From Virgisporangium aliadipatigenens (GTDB taxonomy: Bacteria > Actinomycetota > Actinomycetes > Mycobacteriales > Micromonosporaceae): a stretch of DNA of 64,000 bases. This document shows positions 14,398 through 24,429 of this stretch, piece after piece. The translations under genes and the position numbers were made by a program. Under the pieces are notes generated by a model that was not told the origin of the DNA, did not search any database, and was given only the letters and a program-made list of their open reading frames with translations. The stretch spans positions 248,001 through 312,000 of the forward strand of contig NZ_BOPF01000004.1 in NCBI RefSeq assembly GCF_016863615.1, written 5' to 3'. How positions within the stretch are numbered: the stretch's first letter is position 1; each line of letters opens with the position of its first letter.

Positions 14398-14409
14398 GGG
14401 AGGAAGACC

Positions 14410-14718
14410 ATGGCGGGACAGAAGATCCGCATCCGGCTCAAGGCGTACGACCACGAGGTCGTTGACTCCTCGGCCCGGAAGATCGTCGAGACGGTCACGC
14501 GGACCGGGGCGCAGGTCGCCGGACCGGTGCCGCTGCCCACGGAGATCAACCGGTACTGCGTCATCCGGTCGCCGCACAAGTACAAGGACTCGCGCGAGCA
14601 CTTCGAGATGCGCACGCACAAGCGTCTGATCGACATCATCGACCCCACGCCGAAGACCGTCGACTCGCTGATGCGGCTCGACCTTCCGGCCGGCGTCGAC
14701 ATCGAGATCAAGCTGTAA
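14410..14718 (+). CDS. rpsJ: 30S ribosomal protein S10
   Basis: A 102-residue S10, a head protein of the small subunit whose homologues also join transcription antitermination complexes with NusB. It begins [19 protein letters not shown] and ends [11 protein letters not shown], the usual length and ends. ATG 14410 follows GGGAGGA by 5 bases. First gene of the S10 operon; rplC follows after 13 bases. Confidence 0.98.
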   Translation: MAGQKIRIRLKAYDHEVVDSSARKIVETVTRTGAQVAGPVPLPTEINRYCVIRSPHKYKDSREHFEMRTHKRLIDIIDPTPKTVDSLMRLDLPAGVDIEIKL

Positions 14719-14731
14719 GGACCTGACTGAC

Positions 14732-15397
14732 ATGGACAGGCAAGTTAAGGGCATCCTGGGCGCCAAGCTCGGCATGACCCAGGTCTGGGACAACAACAAG
14801 GTCGTCCCGGTCACTGTGGTGCAGGCCGGCCCGTGCGTCGTGACCCAGGTGCGCGACGCGGAGAAGGACGGCTACTCGGCCATTCAGCTCGCGTTCGGCG
14901 CCATCGACCCGCGCAAGGTCAACAAGCCGCAGAGCGGGCACTTCGCCAAGGCCGACGTCGCCCCCCGGCGGCACATCGTCGAGCTGCGCACGACCGACGC
15001 GTCCGAGTACGAGTTGGGTGCCGAGGTGACGGTCGAGGAGTTCGCTCCCGGCACCGTGATCGACGTGACCGGCCGCACCAAGGGCAAGGGCTTCGCCGGT
15101 GTCATGAAGCGCCACGGCTTCGGCGGTCTGCGGGCCAGCCACGGTGTCGAGCGCAAGCACCGTTCGCCCGGTTCGATCGGCGCCTGCGCCACGCCGGGTC
15201 GCGTGTTCAAGGGCCTGCGCATGGCCGGCCGCATGGGTGGCGTCCGCTACACCGTGCAGAACGTGCGCGTGCAGGCGATCGACACCGAGAACAACCTGAT
15301 TCTGGTCCGCGGCGCGATCCCGGGCCCGAAGGGCGCGCTCGTGCTGGTGCGCACCGCCGCCAAGACGAAGGTCGGGAAGGGCGGTGTCGCCAAGTGA
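14732..15397 (+). CDS. rplC: 50S ribosomal protein L3
   Basis: A 221-residue L3, an early assembly protein whose extension reaches toward the peptidyl-transferase centre. The [14 protein letters not shown] and [19 protein letters not shown] stretches are the conserved loop region. ATG 14732 gives [17 protein letters not shown]. Its stop overlaps the rplD start as GTGA, so the two are translationally coupled. Confidence 0.98.
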   Translation: MDRQVKGILGAKLGMTQVWDNNKVVPVTVVQAGPCVVTQVRDAEKDGYSAIQLAFGAIDPRKVNKPQSGHFAKADVAPRRHIVELRTTDASEYELGAEVTVEEFAPGTVIDVTGRTKGKGFAGVMKRHGFGGLRASHGVERKHRSPGSIGACATPGRVFKGLRMAGRMGGVRYTVQNVRVQAIDTENNLILVRGAIPGPKGALVLVRTAAKTKVGKGGVAK

Positions 15398-16176
15398 GCA
15401 CCACCGTTGAGGTCAAGGGCAACGACGGCGTCGCGACCGCTTCCGTGGAGCTGCCGGCCGAGGTGTTCGACACCCAGGCCAGCATCCCGCTGCTGCACCA
15501 GGTCGTCGTGGCCCAGCAGGCCGCTGCCCGCCAGGGCACGCACAAGACGAAGACCCGGGGCGAGGTCGCCGGCGGCGGCAAGAAGCCCTACAAGCAGAAG
15601 GGCACCGGTCGGGCCCGTCAGGGTTCGATCCGCGCGCCGCAGTTCACCGGTGGTGGCGTCGTGCACGGCCCGGTGCCGCGCGACTACACCCAGCGGGTCA
15701 ACAAGAAGATGAAGGTCGCCGCCCTGCGCGGGGCCCTCTCGGACCGCGCCCGCGCCGGTGTGCTGCACGTGATCGAGTCGTTCGTCGACGGTGAGACGCC
15801 GCGTACCAAGGACGCGCTCGCCGCCCTGAACGCCGTCACCGAGGCCAAGAAGGTGCTGGTCGTGCTGGCCGCCGAGGACGAGGTCAACTGGATCTCGCTG
15901 CGGAACCTGCCGCACGTGCACCTGCTCGAGGCCGGGCAGCTCAACACGTACGACGTGCTCTACGCCGACGCCGTCGTCTTCACGTCGGCCGCGCTGGACG
16001 AGTTCCTCGGCACACCGCTGGCCCGCACGGAGATCGAGCGGCCGGCGAAGGCCGACGAGGACGAGCCCAAGGCCGACAAGAAGAGCCCGAAGGGCAAGGG
16101 CGTGACCAAGGCCAAGCCGGCCGAGGACGACAGCGCCGACGAAGCCGACGCTGACAGTGAAGGGAAGGCCGAGTAA
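15394..16176 (+). CDS. rplD: 50S ribosomal protein L4 with acidic/lysine tail
   Basis: A 260-residue L4, which binds 23S rRNA and lines the exit tunnel; in enterobacteria it also represses its own operon. The tunnel loop region ([20 protein letters not shown]) is present. The C-terminus carries an extra tail of about 45 residues rich in Lys, Asp, Glu and Ala beyond the usual length near 210-220. GTG 15394 overlaps the rplC stop by 4 bases and the stop overlaps the rplW start as TAATG. Confidence 0.97.
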   Translation: MSTTVEVKGNDGVATASVELPAEVFDTQASIPLLHQVVVAQQAAARQGTHKTKTRGEVAGGGKKPYKQKGTGRARQGSIRAPQFTGGGVVHGPVPRDYTQRVNKKMKVAALRGALSDRARAGVLHVIESFVDGETPRTKDALAALNAVTEAKKVLVVLAAEDEVNWISLRNLPHVHLLEAGQLNTYDVLYADAVVFTSAALDEFLGTPLARTEIERPAKADEDEPKADKKSPKGKGVTKAKPAEDDSADEADADSEGKAE

Positions 16177-16478
16177 TGGCTACCGTCGCTGATCCGCGCG
16201 ACGTCATCATCGCGCCGGTGGTCTCGGAGAAGAGCTACGCCGAGCTCAACCGCAACTGGTACACGTTCCTGGTCCACCCGGACGCCAACAAGACGCAGAT
16301 CAAGATCGCGATCCAGCAGATCTTCGACGTGACTGTGCTGACCGTCAACACGCTCAACCGCGAGGGCAAGCGCAAGCGCACCCGCAGCGGCTGGGGCAAG
16401 CGCAAGGACACCAAGCGCGCGATGGTCAAGCTTGCCGACGGGGACCGGATCGAGGCCTTCGGCGGACCGGTCAGCTGA
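16176..16478 (+). CDS. rplW: 50S ribosomal protein L23
   Basis: A 100-residue L23, located at the mouth of the peptide exit tunnel, where trigger factor and SRP dock. It has the typical [14 protein letters not shown] opening and the [15 protein letters not shown] helix. ATG 16176 overlaps the rplD stop by one base, and rplB begins 11 bases after its end. Confidence 0.98.
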   Translation: MATVADPRDVIIAPVVSEKSYAELNRNWYTFLVHPDANKTQIKIAIQQIFDVTVLTVNTLNREGKRKRTRSGWGKRKDTKRAMVKLADGDRIEAFGGPVS

Positions 16479-16489
16479 GGGGTTGAGAC

Positions 16490-17329
<840 letters not shown>

Positions 17330-17340
17330 GGGAGACAGAG

Positions 17341-17622
17341 ATGCCACGCAGCCTGAAGAAGGGCCCGTTCATCGACGACCACCTGCTCAAGAAGGTGGAA
17401 GCGGCGAACGCCAAGAACTCCAAGAACGTCATCAAGACCTGGTCGCGGCGCTCCACGATCATCCCCGAGATGATCGGCCACACCATCGCGGTGCACGACG
17501 GACGCAAGCACGTCCCGGTGTTCGTCAGTGAGGCGATGGTCGGGCACAAGCTCGGCGAGTTCGCTCTGACCCGCACGTTCAAGGGTCACGAGAAGGACGA
17601 CCGGAAGAGCCGCCGCCGCTAG
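17341..17622 (+). CDS. rpsS: 30S ribosomal protein S19
   Basis: A 93-residue S19, which forms a complex with S13 in the 30S head and contacts A-site tRNA. It begins [18 protein letters not shown] and has the [20 protein letters not shown] core. AGGGGAGACAGAG just before ATG 17341 supplies the ribosome-binding site. The basic C-terminus ends DRKSRRR. Confidence 0.98.
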   Translation: MPRSLKKGPFIDDHLLKKVEAANAKNSKNVIKTWSRRSTIIPEMIGHTIAVHDGRKHVPVFVSEAMVGHKLGEFALTRTFKGHEKDDRKSRRR

Positions 17623-17660
17623 GGCGCGGGAACAGTCACGGATTATTGAGGGGAACAGCG

Positions 17661-18245
17661 ATGCCAACGAAGGGCGACGCTCCGGTGCTTCCGGGCGCCC
17701 GGGCGATTGCGCGGCACGTGCGCATCTCGCCGATGAAGGCCCGCCGTGTGATCAACCTCGTCCGCGGCCTGCCCGCGAAGGAGGCGCTCACGGTGCTCCA
17801 GTTCGCGCCGCAGGCCGCCAGCGAGCCGATCTACAAGGTGCTCGCCAGCGCCATCGCCAACGCCGAGAACAACGAGCGGCTGGACCCCGACTCGCTGCTG
17901 GTGGCCGAGGCGTACGTCGACGAGGGCCCGACCATGAAGCGGTTCCGGCCGCGCGCCCAGGGGCGTGCCTACCGGATCCGTAAGCGGACCTGCCACATCA
18001 CGATCGTGGTCGAGAGCGTCCCGACGGCCGGCGGCCGTCGCGGTGCCGCGGCGCGGCCGGGTGCCGCCACCCGCGGCCGGGCCGCCGACGTCACCGCGGC
18101 TCCGGCCAAGAAGGCCGCGAAGCCGGCGGAGGTCGAGGAGTCGGCAGAGGTCGAGGAGACCCCCGCCGAGGAGTCGAGCGCGAAGGCCTCGACCAAGAAG
18201 GCCAAGGCCGACGAGGCTGACAAGGCCGAGGAGGAGACCGAGTAA
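17661..18245 (+). CDS. rplV: 50S ribosomal protein L22 with long C-terminal tail
   Basis: A 194-residue L22. The globular domain and the tunnel-lining beta hairpin ([20 protein letters not shown]) occupy about residues 1-125; the rest is an Ala/Lys/Glu-rich low-complexity tail that most bacterial L22 proteins lack. ATG 17661 is chosen because GAGGGGA lies 7 bases upstream; an earlier in-frame TTG at 17646 has no ribosome-binding site. The stop overlaps the rpsC start as TAATG. Confidence 0.96.
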   Translation: MPTKGDAPVLPGARAIARHVRISPMKARRVINLVRGLPAKEALTVLQFAPQAASEPIYKVLASAIANAENNERLDPDSLLVAEAYVDEGPTMKRFRPRAQGRAYRIRKRTCHITIVVESVPTAGGRRGAAARPGAATRGRAADVTAAPAKKAAKPAEVEESAEVEETPAEESSAKASTKKAKADEADKAEEETE

Positions 18246-19087
18246 TGGGTCAGAAAGTCCACCCGCACGGGTTCCGGCTCGGCGTCAGCACCGAATGGCG
18301 TTCCACCTGGTACGCCGACAAGCTCTACAAGGACTACATCGCCGAGGACGTCAAGATCCGTCGGATGATGTCGACCGGCCTGGAGCGCGCCGGCATCGCC
18401 AAGGTCGACATCGAGCGGACCCGCGACCGGGTGAAGGTCGACATCCACACCGCGCGGCCGGGCATCGTCATCGGCCGCAAGGGCGCCGAGGCCGACAAGA
18501 TCCGGGCGAACCTCGAGAAGCTCACCGGCAAGCAGGTGCAGCTGAACATCCACGAGGTGAAGAGCCCCGAGTCGGACGCGCAGCTCGTCGCGCAGGGCGT
18601 CGCCGAGCAGCTCTCCAGCCGGGTCAGTTTCCGGCGGGCGATGCGCAAGGCCATGCAGTCGGCGATGAAGAACCCGCTCGTGCGCGGTATCCGGGTGCAG
18701 GTCTCCGGCCGTCTCGGCGGCGCGGAGATGAGCCGCACGGAGTTCTACCGCGAGGGGCGCGTGCCGCTGCACACGCTGCGCGCCAACATCGAGTACGGCT
18801 TCTTCGAGGGCCGCACGACCTTCGGCCGGATCGGCGTGAAGGTCTGGATCTACAAGGGTGACGCCGTGCCGGGCCGCGAGGCCCCGCAGGAGCAGGCCCC
18901 GCGTGGTCGTCGCGACCGCGGTGACCGGCCCGAGCGGCCGCGTCGCACCCGTTCCGGTTCGTCCGGAACGACCGCGGGCGGCACCGAGGCCGGGCGCGCC
19001 GCTGCGGCGGCCGCCACCGGTGAGTCGGTGGACGCGACCGCGGTCGAGGCCGCGCCGGCTCCGGCAGAGACAGCTCAGGAGGGCTGA
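18245..19087 (+). CDS. rpsC: 30S ribosomal protein S3, extended C-terminus
   Basis: A 280-residue S3, part of the mRNA entry channel and its helicase activity. The KH domain ([18 protein letters not shown] region) and the C-terminal S3 domain are complete by about residue 215. A tail of about 65 residues rich in Arg, Pro, Gly, Ala and Glu follows. ATG 18245 overlaps the rplV stop by one base. Confidence 0.97.
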   Translation: MGQKVHPHGFRLGVSTEWRSTWYADKLYKDYIAEDVKIRRMMSTGLERAGIAKVDIERTRDRVKVDIHTARPGIVIGRKGAEADKIRANLEKLTGKQVQLNIHEVKSPESDAQLVAQGVAEQLSSRVSFRRAMRKAMQSAMKNPLVRGIRVQVSGRLGGAEMSRTEFYREGRVPLHTLRANIEYGFFEGRTTFGRIGVKVWIYKGDAVPGREAPQEQAPRGRRDRGDRPERPRRTRSGSSGTTAGGTEAGRAAAAAATGESVDATAVEAAPAPAETAQEG

Positions 19088-19090
19088 TCA

Positions 19091-19516
19091 ATGTTGATGC
19101 CACGCAAGCCCCCGAAGGGGTTCCGTAAGCCGCACCACCCGACCCGTCGGGGCGCGGCCAAGGGCGGCACGAAGGTCACCTTCGGCGACTACGGGATCCA
19201 GGCGGTCGAGTCGGGCTACCTGACCAACCGTCAGATCGAGTCGGCGCGTATCGCGATGAACCGCCACATCAAGCGTGGTGGAAAGGTCTACATCCCGGTC
19301 TTCCCGGACCGGGCGCTGACCAAGAAGCCGGCGGAAACCCGCATGGGTTCCGGTAAGGGCTCCCCGGAGTGGTGGATCTACAACGTGAAGCCGGGCCGGA
19401 TCCTGTTCGAGATGTCGTTCGCCAATGAGGCGATCGCGCGTGAGGCGATGCGCCGTGCGATCCACAAGCTCCCGATGAAGTGCCGCATCGTCAAGCGCGA
19501 AGTGGGTGACGTCTGA
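19091..19516 (+). CDS. rplP: 50S ribosomal protein L16
   Basis: A 141-residue L16, located near the A-site and needed for late 50S maturation. The conserved [11 protein letters not shown] segment and the basic N-terminus ([13 protein letters not shown]) are present. ATG 19091 is the most likely start; TTG 19094 and ATG 19097 are alternatives that would remove one or two residues. The stop overlaps rpmC by one base. Confidence 0.97.
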   Translation: MLMPRKPPKGFRKPHHPTRRGAAKGGTKVTFGDYGIQAVESGYLTNRQIESARIAMNRHIKRGGKVYIPVFPDRALTKKPAETRMGSGKGSPEWWIYNVKPGRILFEMSFANEAIAREAMRRAIHKLPMKCRIVKREVGDV

Positions 19517-19764
19517 TGGCCCAGGGGATCGCGGCCTCCGAGCTGCGTGAACAGTCCGACGAGGAGCTGGTCAACCGGCTCCGGGAGTCCAAGGCGGAGC
19601 TGTTCAACCTGCGCGTCCAGGCGGCCACCGGTCAGCTCGACAACCACGGTCGGCTGAAGGTGATCCGCAAGGACATCGCCCGGATCTACACGATCATGCG
19701 CGAGCGCGAGCTGGGTCTGTCCACCGCGCCCGACGAGGAAGTGCCTGCTGAGGTGACCAAGTGA
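19516..19764 (+). CDS. rpmC: 50S ribosomal protein L29
   Basis: An 82-residue L29, a small two-helix protein next to L23 at the tunnel exit. It has the typical [20 protein letters not shown] helix and [18 protein letters not shown] helix, then a short acidic C-terminal tail. The start ATG 19516 overlaps the rplP stop and its own stop overlaps the rpsQ start, so the three are coupled. Confidence 0.97.
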   Translation: MAQGIAASELREQSDEELVNRLRESKAELFNLRVQAATGQLDNHGRLKVIRKDIARIYTIMRERELGLSTAPDEEVPAEVTK

Positions 19765-20036
19765 GCGAAGAGACCACCGAGACCGAGGTCCGCGGGCGGC
19801 GCAAGGTCCGTGAGGGCATCGTCGTCAGCGACAAGATGCAGAAGACCGTTGTGGTCGAGGTCGAGGACCGGGTCAAGCACCCGCTCTACGGCAAGGTCAT
19901 GCGGCGCACCAGCAAGCTGAAGGCGCACGACGAAAAAGAGTGCGGCATCGGCGACCGCGTGCTGTTGATGGAGACCCGCCCGCTGTCGGCCACCAAGCGC
20001 TGGCGTGTGGTGGAGATCCTCGAGCGCGCCAAGTAG
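19761..20036 (+). CDS. rpsQ: 30S ribosomal protein S17
   Basis: A 91-residue OB-fold S17, a primary 16S rRNA-binding protein. The [20 protein letters not shown] and [19 protein letters not shown] segments are conserved. GTG 19761 overlaps the rpmC stop as GTGA. It is the last gene of the S10 group; a 61-bp gap without an obvious terminator leads to rplN. Confidence 0.97.
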   Translation: MSEETTETEVRGRRKVREGIVVSDKMQKTVVVEVEDRVKHPLYGKVMRRTSKLKAHDEKECGIGDRVLLMETRPLSATKRWRVVEILERAK

Positions 20037-20097
20037 CACATCCGTTCCGCCAGGCTCGGGCTCGGCCTGAGAACCGGCAGACATACAGGAGACACAC

Positions 20098-20466
20098 GTG
20101 ATTCAGCAGGAGTCGCGGCTGCGGGTGGCCGACAACACGGGTGCACGAGAGATCTTGTGCATCCGGGTGCTCGGTGGCTCGGGCCGGCGCTACGCGAGCA
20201 TCGGCGACGTCATCGTGGCAACGGTGAAGGACGCGATCCCGGGAGCCGGGGTCAAGAAGGGCGACGTCGTCAAGGCGGTCGTCGTTCGCACCGCCAAGGA
20301 GCGGCGCCGGCCCGACGGGTCGTACATCCGCTTCGACGAGAACGCCGCCGTGATCATCAAGGACGGTGGCGACCCCCGCGGGACCCGCATCTTCGGGCCG
20401 GTGGGCCGCGAGCTGCGCGACAAGCGGTTCATGAAGATCATCTCGCTCGCGCCGGAGGTGCTGTAA
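20098..20466 (+). CDS. rplN: 50S ribosomal protein L14
   Basis: A 122-residue L14, which sits at the subunit interface and is the docking site for the silencing factor RsfS. It begins [16 protein letters not shown], the standard start, from GTG 20098 preceded by CAGGAGACACAC. The length is exactly typical. First gene of the spc group; rplX follows after 2 bases. Confidence 0.98.
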   Translation: MIQQESRLRVADNTGAREILCIRVLGGSGRRYASIGDVIVATVKDAIPGAGVKKGDVVKAVVVRTAKERRRPDGSYIRFDENAAVIIKDGGDPRGTRIFGPVGRELRDKRFMKIISLAPEVL

Positions 20467-20468
20467 CC

Positions 20469-20783
20469 GTGAAGGTCAAGAAGGGCGACACGGTTCTCGT
20501 CATCGCCGGCAAGGACAAGGGCGCTCGGGGCAAGGTCATTCAGGCCTTCCCGCGCGAGGACAAGGTCCTGGTCGAGGGCGTGAACCGGGTCAAGAAGCAC
20601 ACCCGCATCCGCACCACTCAGCGGGGCGCCAAGACCGGCGGCATCGTCACGCAGGAAGCCCCGATCCACGTCTCGAACGTGATGGTCGTGGACTCCGACG
20701 GCAAGCCGACCCGCGTGGGCTCGCGGATCGAGGACGACGGCCAGAAGGTGCGCATCTCGAAGCGTTCCGGTAAGGACCTGTGA
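20469..20783 (+). CDS. rplX: 50S ribosomal protein L24
   Basis: A 104-residue L24, an assembly initiator protein with a KOW motif ([20 protein letters not shown] at residues 4-23). GTG 20469 is chosen because it gives the standard MKVKKGDTV start two bases after rplN. Its stop TGA overlaps the rplE start as TGATG. Confidence 0.97.
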   Translation: MKVKKGDTVLVIAGKDKGARGKVIQAFPREDKVLVEGVNRVKKHTRIRTTQRGAKTGGIVTQEAPIHVSNVMVVDSDGKPTRVGSRIEDDGQKVRISKRSGKDL

Positions 20784-21352
20784 TGACGACGAGCACGACT
20801 GAGAAGATCACCCCGCGGCTCAAGACCAAGTACCAGGAAGAACTGGTCGCGAAGCTGCGTGAGCAGTTCGGCTACGGCAACCCGATGCAGGTGCCGCGGC
20901 TCGTGAAGATCGTCGTCAACATGGGTGTCGGTGAGGCCGCGCGCGACGCGAAGCTGATCGACGGCGCCGTGAAGGACCTGACCACGATCACCGGGCAGAA
21001 GCCGCAGGTGCGCCGGGCCACCAAGTCCATCGCCCAGTTCAAGCTGCGCGAGGGGATGCCGATCGGCGCCAAGGTCACGCTGCGCGGCGACCGGATGTGG
21101 GAGTTCCTCGACCGGCTGCTGTCGATCGCGCTGCCCCGTATCCGCGACTTCCGCGGTCTCGACGGACGCAAGCTCGACGGCAACGGCAACTACACGTTCG
21201 GGCTCACCGAGCAGTCGGTGTTCCACGAGATCGACCAGGACCGGATCGACCGGCCGCGCGGCATGGACATCACGCTGGTGACCACGGCCCCGACCGACGA
21301 CGAGGGCCGAGCGCTGCTCAAGCTCCTCGGCTTCCCGTTCAAGGAGAACTGA
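20783..21352 (+). CDS. rplE: 50S ribosomal protein L5
   Basis: A 189-residue L5, which binds 5S rRNA and contacts the 30S head and the P-site tRNA. Conserved segments include [25 protein letters not shown] and [18 protein letters not shown] 20783 overlaps the rplX stop; GTG 20780 is a possible start one codon earlier. The rpsZ start follows one base after the stop. Confidence 0.97.
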   Translation: MTTSTTEKITPRLKTKYQEELVAKLREQFGYGNPMQVPRLVKIVVNMGVGEAARDAKLIDGAVKDLTTITGQKPQVRRATKSIAQFKLREGMPIGAKVTLRGDRMWEFLDRLLSIALPRIRDFRGLDGRKLDGNGNYTFGLTEQSVFHEIDQDRIDRPRGMDITLVTTAPTDDEGRALLKLLGFPFKEN

Positions 21353-21353
21353 G

Positions 21354-21539
21354 ATGGCTAAGAAGGCGCTGATCCTCAAGGCAGCGGCGAAGCCGAAGTT
21401 CGCGGTGCGGGCCTACACCCGTTGCCAGCGCTGCGGGCGGCCGAAGGCGGTGTACCGGAAGTTCGGTCTGTGCCGCGTCTGCATCCGCGAGATGGCGCAC
21501 CGGGGCGAGCTGCCCGGCGTGTCGAAGGCTTCCTGGTAA
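21354..21539 (+). CDS. rpsZ: 30S ribosomal protein S14, zinc-binding type
   Basis: The short 61-residue type Z form of S14. Two CxxC pairs, CQRC (Cys24 and Cys27) and CRVC (Cys40 and Cys43), form a zinc site. Actinobacteria often keep a second, zinc-free S14 elsewhere under Zur control; none is seen here. It is one base after rplE and 62 bases before rpsH. Confidence 0.97.
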   Translation: MAKKALILKAAAKPKFAVRAYTRCQRCGRPKAVYRKFGLCRVCIREMAHRGELPGVSKASW

Positions 21540-21601
21540 TTCTCTTCGCCTCAGGCCGCCGGCGACGGCGGAACCGGGGCGGGAAAGAAGGCTGACATCC
21601 C

Positions 21602-22009
21602 ATGACCATGACCGATCCGATCGCAGACATGTTGACCCGTCTGCGTAACGCCAACCAGGCGTACCACGACAAGGTGACGATGCCCTACTCGAAGATCAAG
21701 GCGAACATCGCCGAGGTCCTCAAGTCCGAGGGTTACGTCTCGTCGTGGGAAATGAAGGAGCCCGAGGAGGGCGCGGTCGGCAAGAGCCTGATCGTCGAAC
21801 TCAAGTACGGCCAGAACCGCGAGCGCAGCCTCGCCGGCATCCGTCGCGTGTCGAAGCCCGGTCTCCGGGTGTACGCGAAGGCGCCGGAGCTGCCGCGCGT
21901 GCTCGGCGGCCTGGGCGTCGCCATCATCTCGACGTCCCAGGGGTTGCTGACCGACCGGCAGGCCCGCAAGCGTGGGGTGGGCGGGGAAGTCCTCGCCTAC
22001 GTCTGGTAG
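21602..22009 (+). CDS. rpsH: 30S ribosomal protein S8
   Basis: A 135-residue S8, which binds helix 21 of 16S rRNA and in enterobacteria represses the spc operon. It begins [27 protein letters not shown] 10 bases before ATG 21602 favours this start over the ATG two codons later. The C-terminal [11 protein letters not shown] is typical. rplF begins 12 bases after the stop. Confidence 0.97.
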   Translation: MTMTDPIADMLTRLRNANQAYHDKVTMPYSKIKANIAEVLKSEGYVSSWEMKEPEEGAVGKSLIVELKYGQNRERSLAGIRRVSKPGLRVYAKAPELPRVLGGLGVAIISTSQGLLTDRQARKRGVGGEVLAYVW

Positions 22010-22021
22010 GAGGCGCTCCCA

Positions 22022-22564
22022 ATGTCACGAATCGGACGTAAGCCGGTCGCGGTCCCGAACGGCGTCGACATCAAGATCGACGGCACGACGGTGACCGTCA
22101 AGGGCCCCAAGGGCGAACTCAGCCACACCGTGGCCGACCCGATCACGGTCGAGAAGGGCGAGGACGGCCAGCTGGTCATCGCGCGCCCGGACGACGAGCG
22201 CCGCTCCAAGGAACTGCACGGGCTGTCCCGCACGCTGATCGCCAACATGGTGACCGGTGTGACCGAGGGCTACCGCAAGAGCCTGGAGATCGCCGGCACC
22301 GGTTACCGCGTCACGGCCAAGGGCAGCGACCTCGAGTTCGCACTCGGGTTCTCGCACCCGGTCGTCGTGCGGCCGCCGGCCGGCATCACCTTCACGGTGG
22401 AGCGCCCGACGCTCTTCCACGTGGCCGGCATCGACAAGCAGCTGGTCGGCGAGGTCGCCGCGAACATCCGCAAGATCCGTCCGCCGGAGCCGTACAAGGG
22501 CAAGGGCGTGAAGTACGTCGGCGAGGTCATCCGGCGTAAGGCTGGAAAGGCTGGCAAGAAGTGA
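22022..22564 (+). CDS. rplF: 50S ribosomal protein L6
   Basis: A 180-residue L6 made of two similar domains, placed near the factor-binding site beside the sarcin-ricin loop. It begins [19 protein letters not shown] and ends in the conserved [23 protein letters not shown] 22022 has GGAGG about 8 bases upstream. The stop overlaps the rplR start as GTGA. Confidence 0.98.
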   Translation: MSRIGRKPVAVPNGVDIKIDGTTVTVKGPKGELSHTVADPITVEKGEDGQLVIARPDDERRSKELHGLSRTLIANMVTGVTEGYRKSLEIAGTGYRVTAKGSDLEFALGFSHPVVVRPPAGITFTVERPTLFHVAGIDKQLVGEVAANIRKIRPPEPYKGKGVKYVGEVIRRKAGKAGKK

Positions 22565-22956
22565 CCGCGACTCTCCTCAAGCGCCGCAACGGCGGCGGGA
22601 CCGCTGCCGCGCGCCGCGTCGGACGGGCGCGCCGGCACTTCCGGATCCGCAAGAACCTGCGCGGCACCGCCGAGCGTCCCCGCCTGGTGGTCACCCGCAG
22701 CCTGCGGCACATCACCGCCCAGGTGGTCGACGACCTCAAGGGCCACACCCTCGCGTCGGCGTCCTCGCTGGACACCTCGATCCGGGGCGGCGACGGCGAC
22801 AAGAGCGCGACCGCCCGCAAGGTCGGCGCGCTGCTCGCCGAGCGGGCCCAGGCGGCCGGCATCTCGGCCGTCGTGTTCGACCGCGGTGGGAACCGTTACG
22901 CCGGGCGCATCGCCGCTCTGGCCGACGCGGCCCGCGAAGCCGGACTCAAGTTCTAA
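22561..22956 (+). CDS. rplR: 50S ribosomal protein L18
   Basis: A 131-residue L18, which helps load 5S rRNA into the large subunit together with L5. Conserved features include [20 protein letters not shown] and the C-terminal [23 protein letters not shown] 22561 overlaps the rplF stop. The basic, Gly-rich N-terminus is slightly longer than average. Confidence 0.96.
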   Translation: MTATLLKRRNGGGTAAARRVGRARRHFRIRKNLRGTAERPRLVVTRSLRHITAQVVDDLKGHTLASASSLDTSIRGGDGDKSATARKVGALLAERAQAAGISAVVFDRGGNRYAGRIAALADAAREAGLKF

Positions 22957-22969
22957 GGAGGAATGCTCA

Positions 22970-23596
22970 ATGCCTGGTCCTCAGCGCAGGGGCGGCGGGT
23001 CCGGTGGGAACACCGAAGGTGGCGGCGGTGGTCGGCGCGAGAACCGTCGTGACGGCGGCCGGGGCAACTCGCCGCAGGAGAAGAGCCCGCATCTCGAGCG
23101 GGTAGTGGCGATCAACCGCGTCGCCAAGGTCGTCAAGGGCGGCCGCCGCTTCAGCTTCACCGCGCTGGTCGTGGTGGGCGACGGCGACGGCACCGTCGGC
23201 GTCGGCTACGGAAAGGCCAAGGAGGTGCCCGCGGCGATCGCCAAGGGCGTCGAGGAGGCCAAGAAGCACTTCTTCAAGGTGCCGCGGATCGGCGCGACGA
23301 TTCCGCACCCGATCACGGGTGAGGACGCCGCCGGCGTGGTGCTGCTGAAGCCGGCGAGCGCCGGTACCGGTGTTATCGCCGGTGGCCCGGTGCGCGCCGT
23401 GCTGGAGTGCGCCGGCATCCACGACGTGCTGTCGAAGAGCCTCGGCTCCTCGAACGCCATCAACATCGTGCACGCCACCGTCGCGGCCCTGAAGGGGCTC
23501 GAGTCGCCGGAGGCCGTTGCCGCGCGCCGTGGCCTGCCGGTCGAGGACGTGGCGCCGGCCGCGATGCTGGCGGCCCGTGCCGGGGCGGGTGCGTGA
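22970..23596 (+). CDS. rpsE: 30S ribosomal protein S5
   Basis: A 208-residue S5, involved in decoding accuracy and mRNA helicase activity. The first 45 or so residues are a Gly/Arg-rich tail ([20 protein letters not shown]), after which the dsRNA-binding and S5 C-terminal domains follow ([33 protein letters not shown]). AAGGAGG at 22955-22961 is 8 bases before ATG 22970. Confidence 0.97.
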   Translation: MPGPQRRGGGSGGNTEGGGGGRRENRRDGGRGNSPQEKSPHLERVVAINRVAKVVKGGRRFSFTALVVVGDGDGTVGVGYGKAKEVPAAIAKGVEEAKKHFFKVPRIGATIPHPITGEDAAGVVLLKPASAGTGVIAGGPVRAVLECAGIHDVLSKSLGSSNAINIVHATVAALKGLESPEAVAARRGLPVEDVAPAAMLAARAGAGA

Positions 23597-23600
23597 CGTC

Positions 23601-23783
23601 ATGGCCCGTCTGAAGGTGACCCAGGTCCGGTCCGCCATCGGTAGGAAGCAGAACCAGCGCGACACGCTGCGGACGCTCGGCCTGAAGCGGATCAACGACG
23701 CCGTGGTCAAGGAGGACCGTCCCGAGATCCGCGGGATGATCCAGACCGTGACCCACCTCGTGCGCGTCGAGGAGGTGGAGTAG
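23601..23783 (+). CDS. rpmD: 50S ribosomal protein L30
   Basis: A 60-residue L30 beginning [20 protein letters not shown] and ending [12 protein letters not shown], full length for the family. ATG 23601 is 4 bases after the rpsE stop; the in-frame region upstream is rpsE in another frame. Its stop codon is directly followed by the rplO start, so the two are coupled. Confidence 0.96.
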   Translation: MARLKVTQVRSAIGRKQNQRDTLRTLGLKRINDAVVKEDRPEIRGMIQTVTHLVRVEEVE

Positions 23784-24245
23784 ATGGTTATCAAACTGCA
23801 TCACTTGCGGCCCGCTCCCGGAGCCAAGACCGCCAAGACCCGCGTGGGTCGCGGTGAGGGTTCCAAGGGCAAGACCGCAGGTCGCGGTACGAAGGGCACC
23901 GGGGCGCGGAAGAACACGCCCGCGTGGTTCGAGGGTGGCAGCATCCCGATCCACATGCAGCTGCCCAAGATGAAAGGTTTCCGCAACCGGAACAAGGTCG
24001 TGTTACAGGTCGTCAACCTGGACCGCCTCGCCGAGCTCTTCCCGCAGGGCGGCTCGGTCGGGCCGGCCGAGCTGGTCGAGGCCGGCGCCGTGCGCAAGAA
24101 CCAGCAGGTCAAGGTGCTCGGCACCGGTGACCTCGGGGGCGTCAAGCTCAACGTGACGGCACACGCGTTCAGCGAGTCCGCCAAGGAGAAGATCGCCGCG
24201 GCCGGTGGCTCGACCACCGTTTTCGGCGCCGGGGAAGCGGCCTAG
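23784..24245 (+). CDS. rplO: 50S ribosomal protein L15
   Basis: A 153-residue L15, a late-assembly protein whose extended N-terminus threads through 23S rRNA ([20 protein letters not shown]). It uses a TTA leucine codon at 24003-24005, rare in high-GC actinobacteria and notable in an essential, highly expressed gene. It ends the spc r-protein run; a hairpin follows 13 bases after its stop. Confidence 0.97.
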   Translation: MVIKLHHLRPAPGAKTAKTRVGRGEGSKGKTAGRGTKGTGARKNTPAWFEGGSIPIHMQLPKMKGFRNRNKVVLQVVNLDRLAELFPQGGSVGPAELVEAGAVRKNQQVKVLGTGDLGGVKLNVTAHAFSESAKEKIAAAGGSTTVFGAGEAA

Positions 24246-24257
24246 TCAGTTGTCGGA

Positions 24258-24295
24258 GTGGCGTCTGTCGTATCTCATGAGGCGGCAGGCGCCAC
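24258..24295 (+). terminator. hairpin after rplO
   Basis: GTGGCGTCTGTCG at 24258-24270 pairs with 24283-24295 over 13 bp with two G-U wobbles and a 12-base loop. No T-run follows. It may be a terminator or attenuator reducing read-through from the r-protein genes into secY. Confidence 0.6.
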
Positions 24296-24303
24296 ACGGC
24301 TAC

Positions 24304-24330
24304 TTGGACCAACCAGCTCCCTGTTAGAGT
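24304..24330 (+). promoter_or_regulatory. candidate secY promoter
   Basis: TTGGAC at 24304-24309 and TAGAGT at 24325-24330 are 15 bp apart, slightly short. They sit just after the rplO hairpin and about 100 bases before secY. Confidence 0.4.
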
Positions 24331-24429
24331 CCGTTCGCAGTCTGTTTTCAACTCACGTCCCGTTCGGGATGACCGAGCGGTGACAACCCCCGCCACCTCT
24401 CGGCGGCCGCGTCGCGCAGGAGGATGAAG

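Larger units (their letters stand above)
14000..14409 (+). promoter_or_regulatory. long structured rpsJ leader
   Basis: The 472-bp gap between tuf and rpsJ (13938-14409) has no convincing gene. Besides the candidate promoter it holds the 18-bp hairpin at 14010-14056, the shared 26-bp element at 14218-14243, a short CCTGC / GCAGG stem near 14274-14286 and a 9-bp stem next to the rpsJ ribosome-binding site. In enterobacteria the S10 leader is the target of L4 autoregulation; whether any r-protein acts on this leader is not shown by the sequence. Confidence 0.5.
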
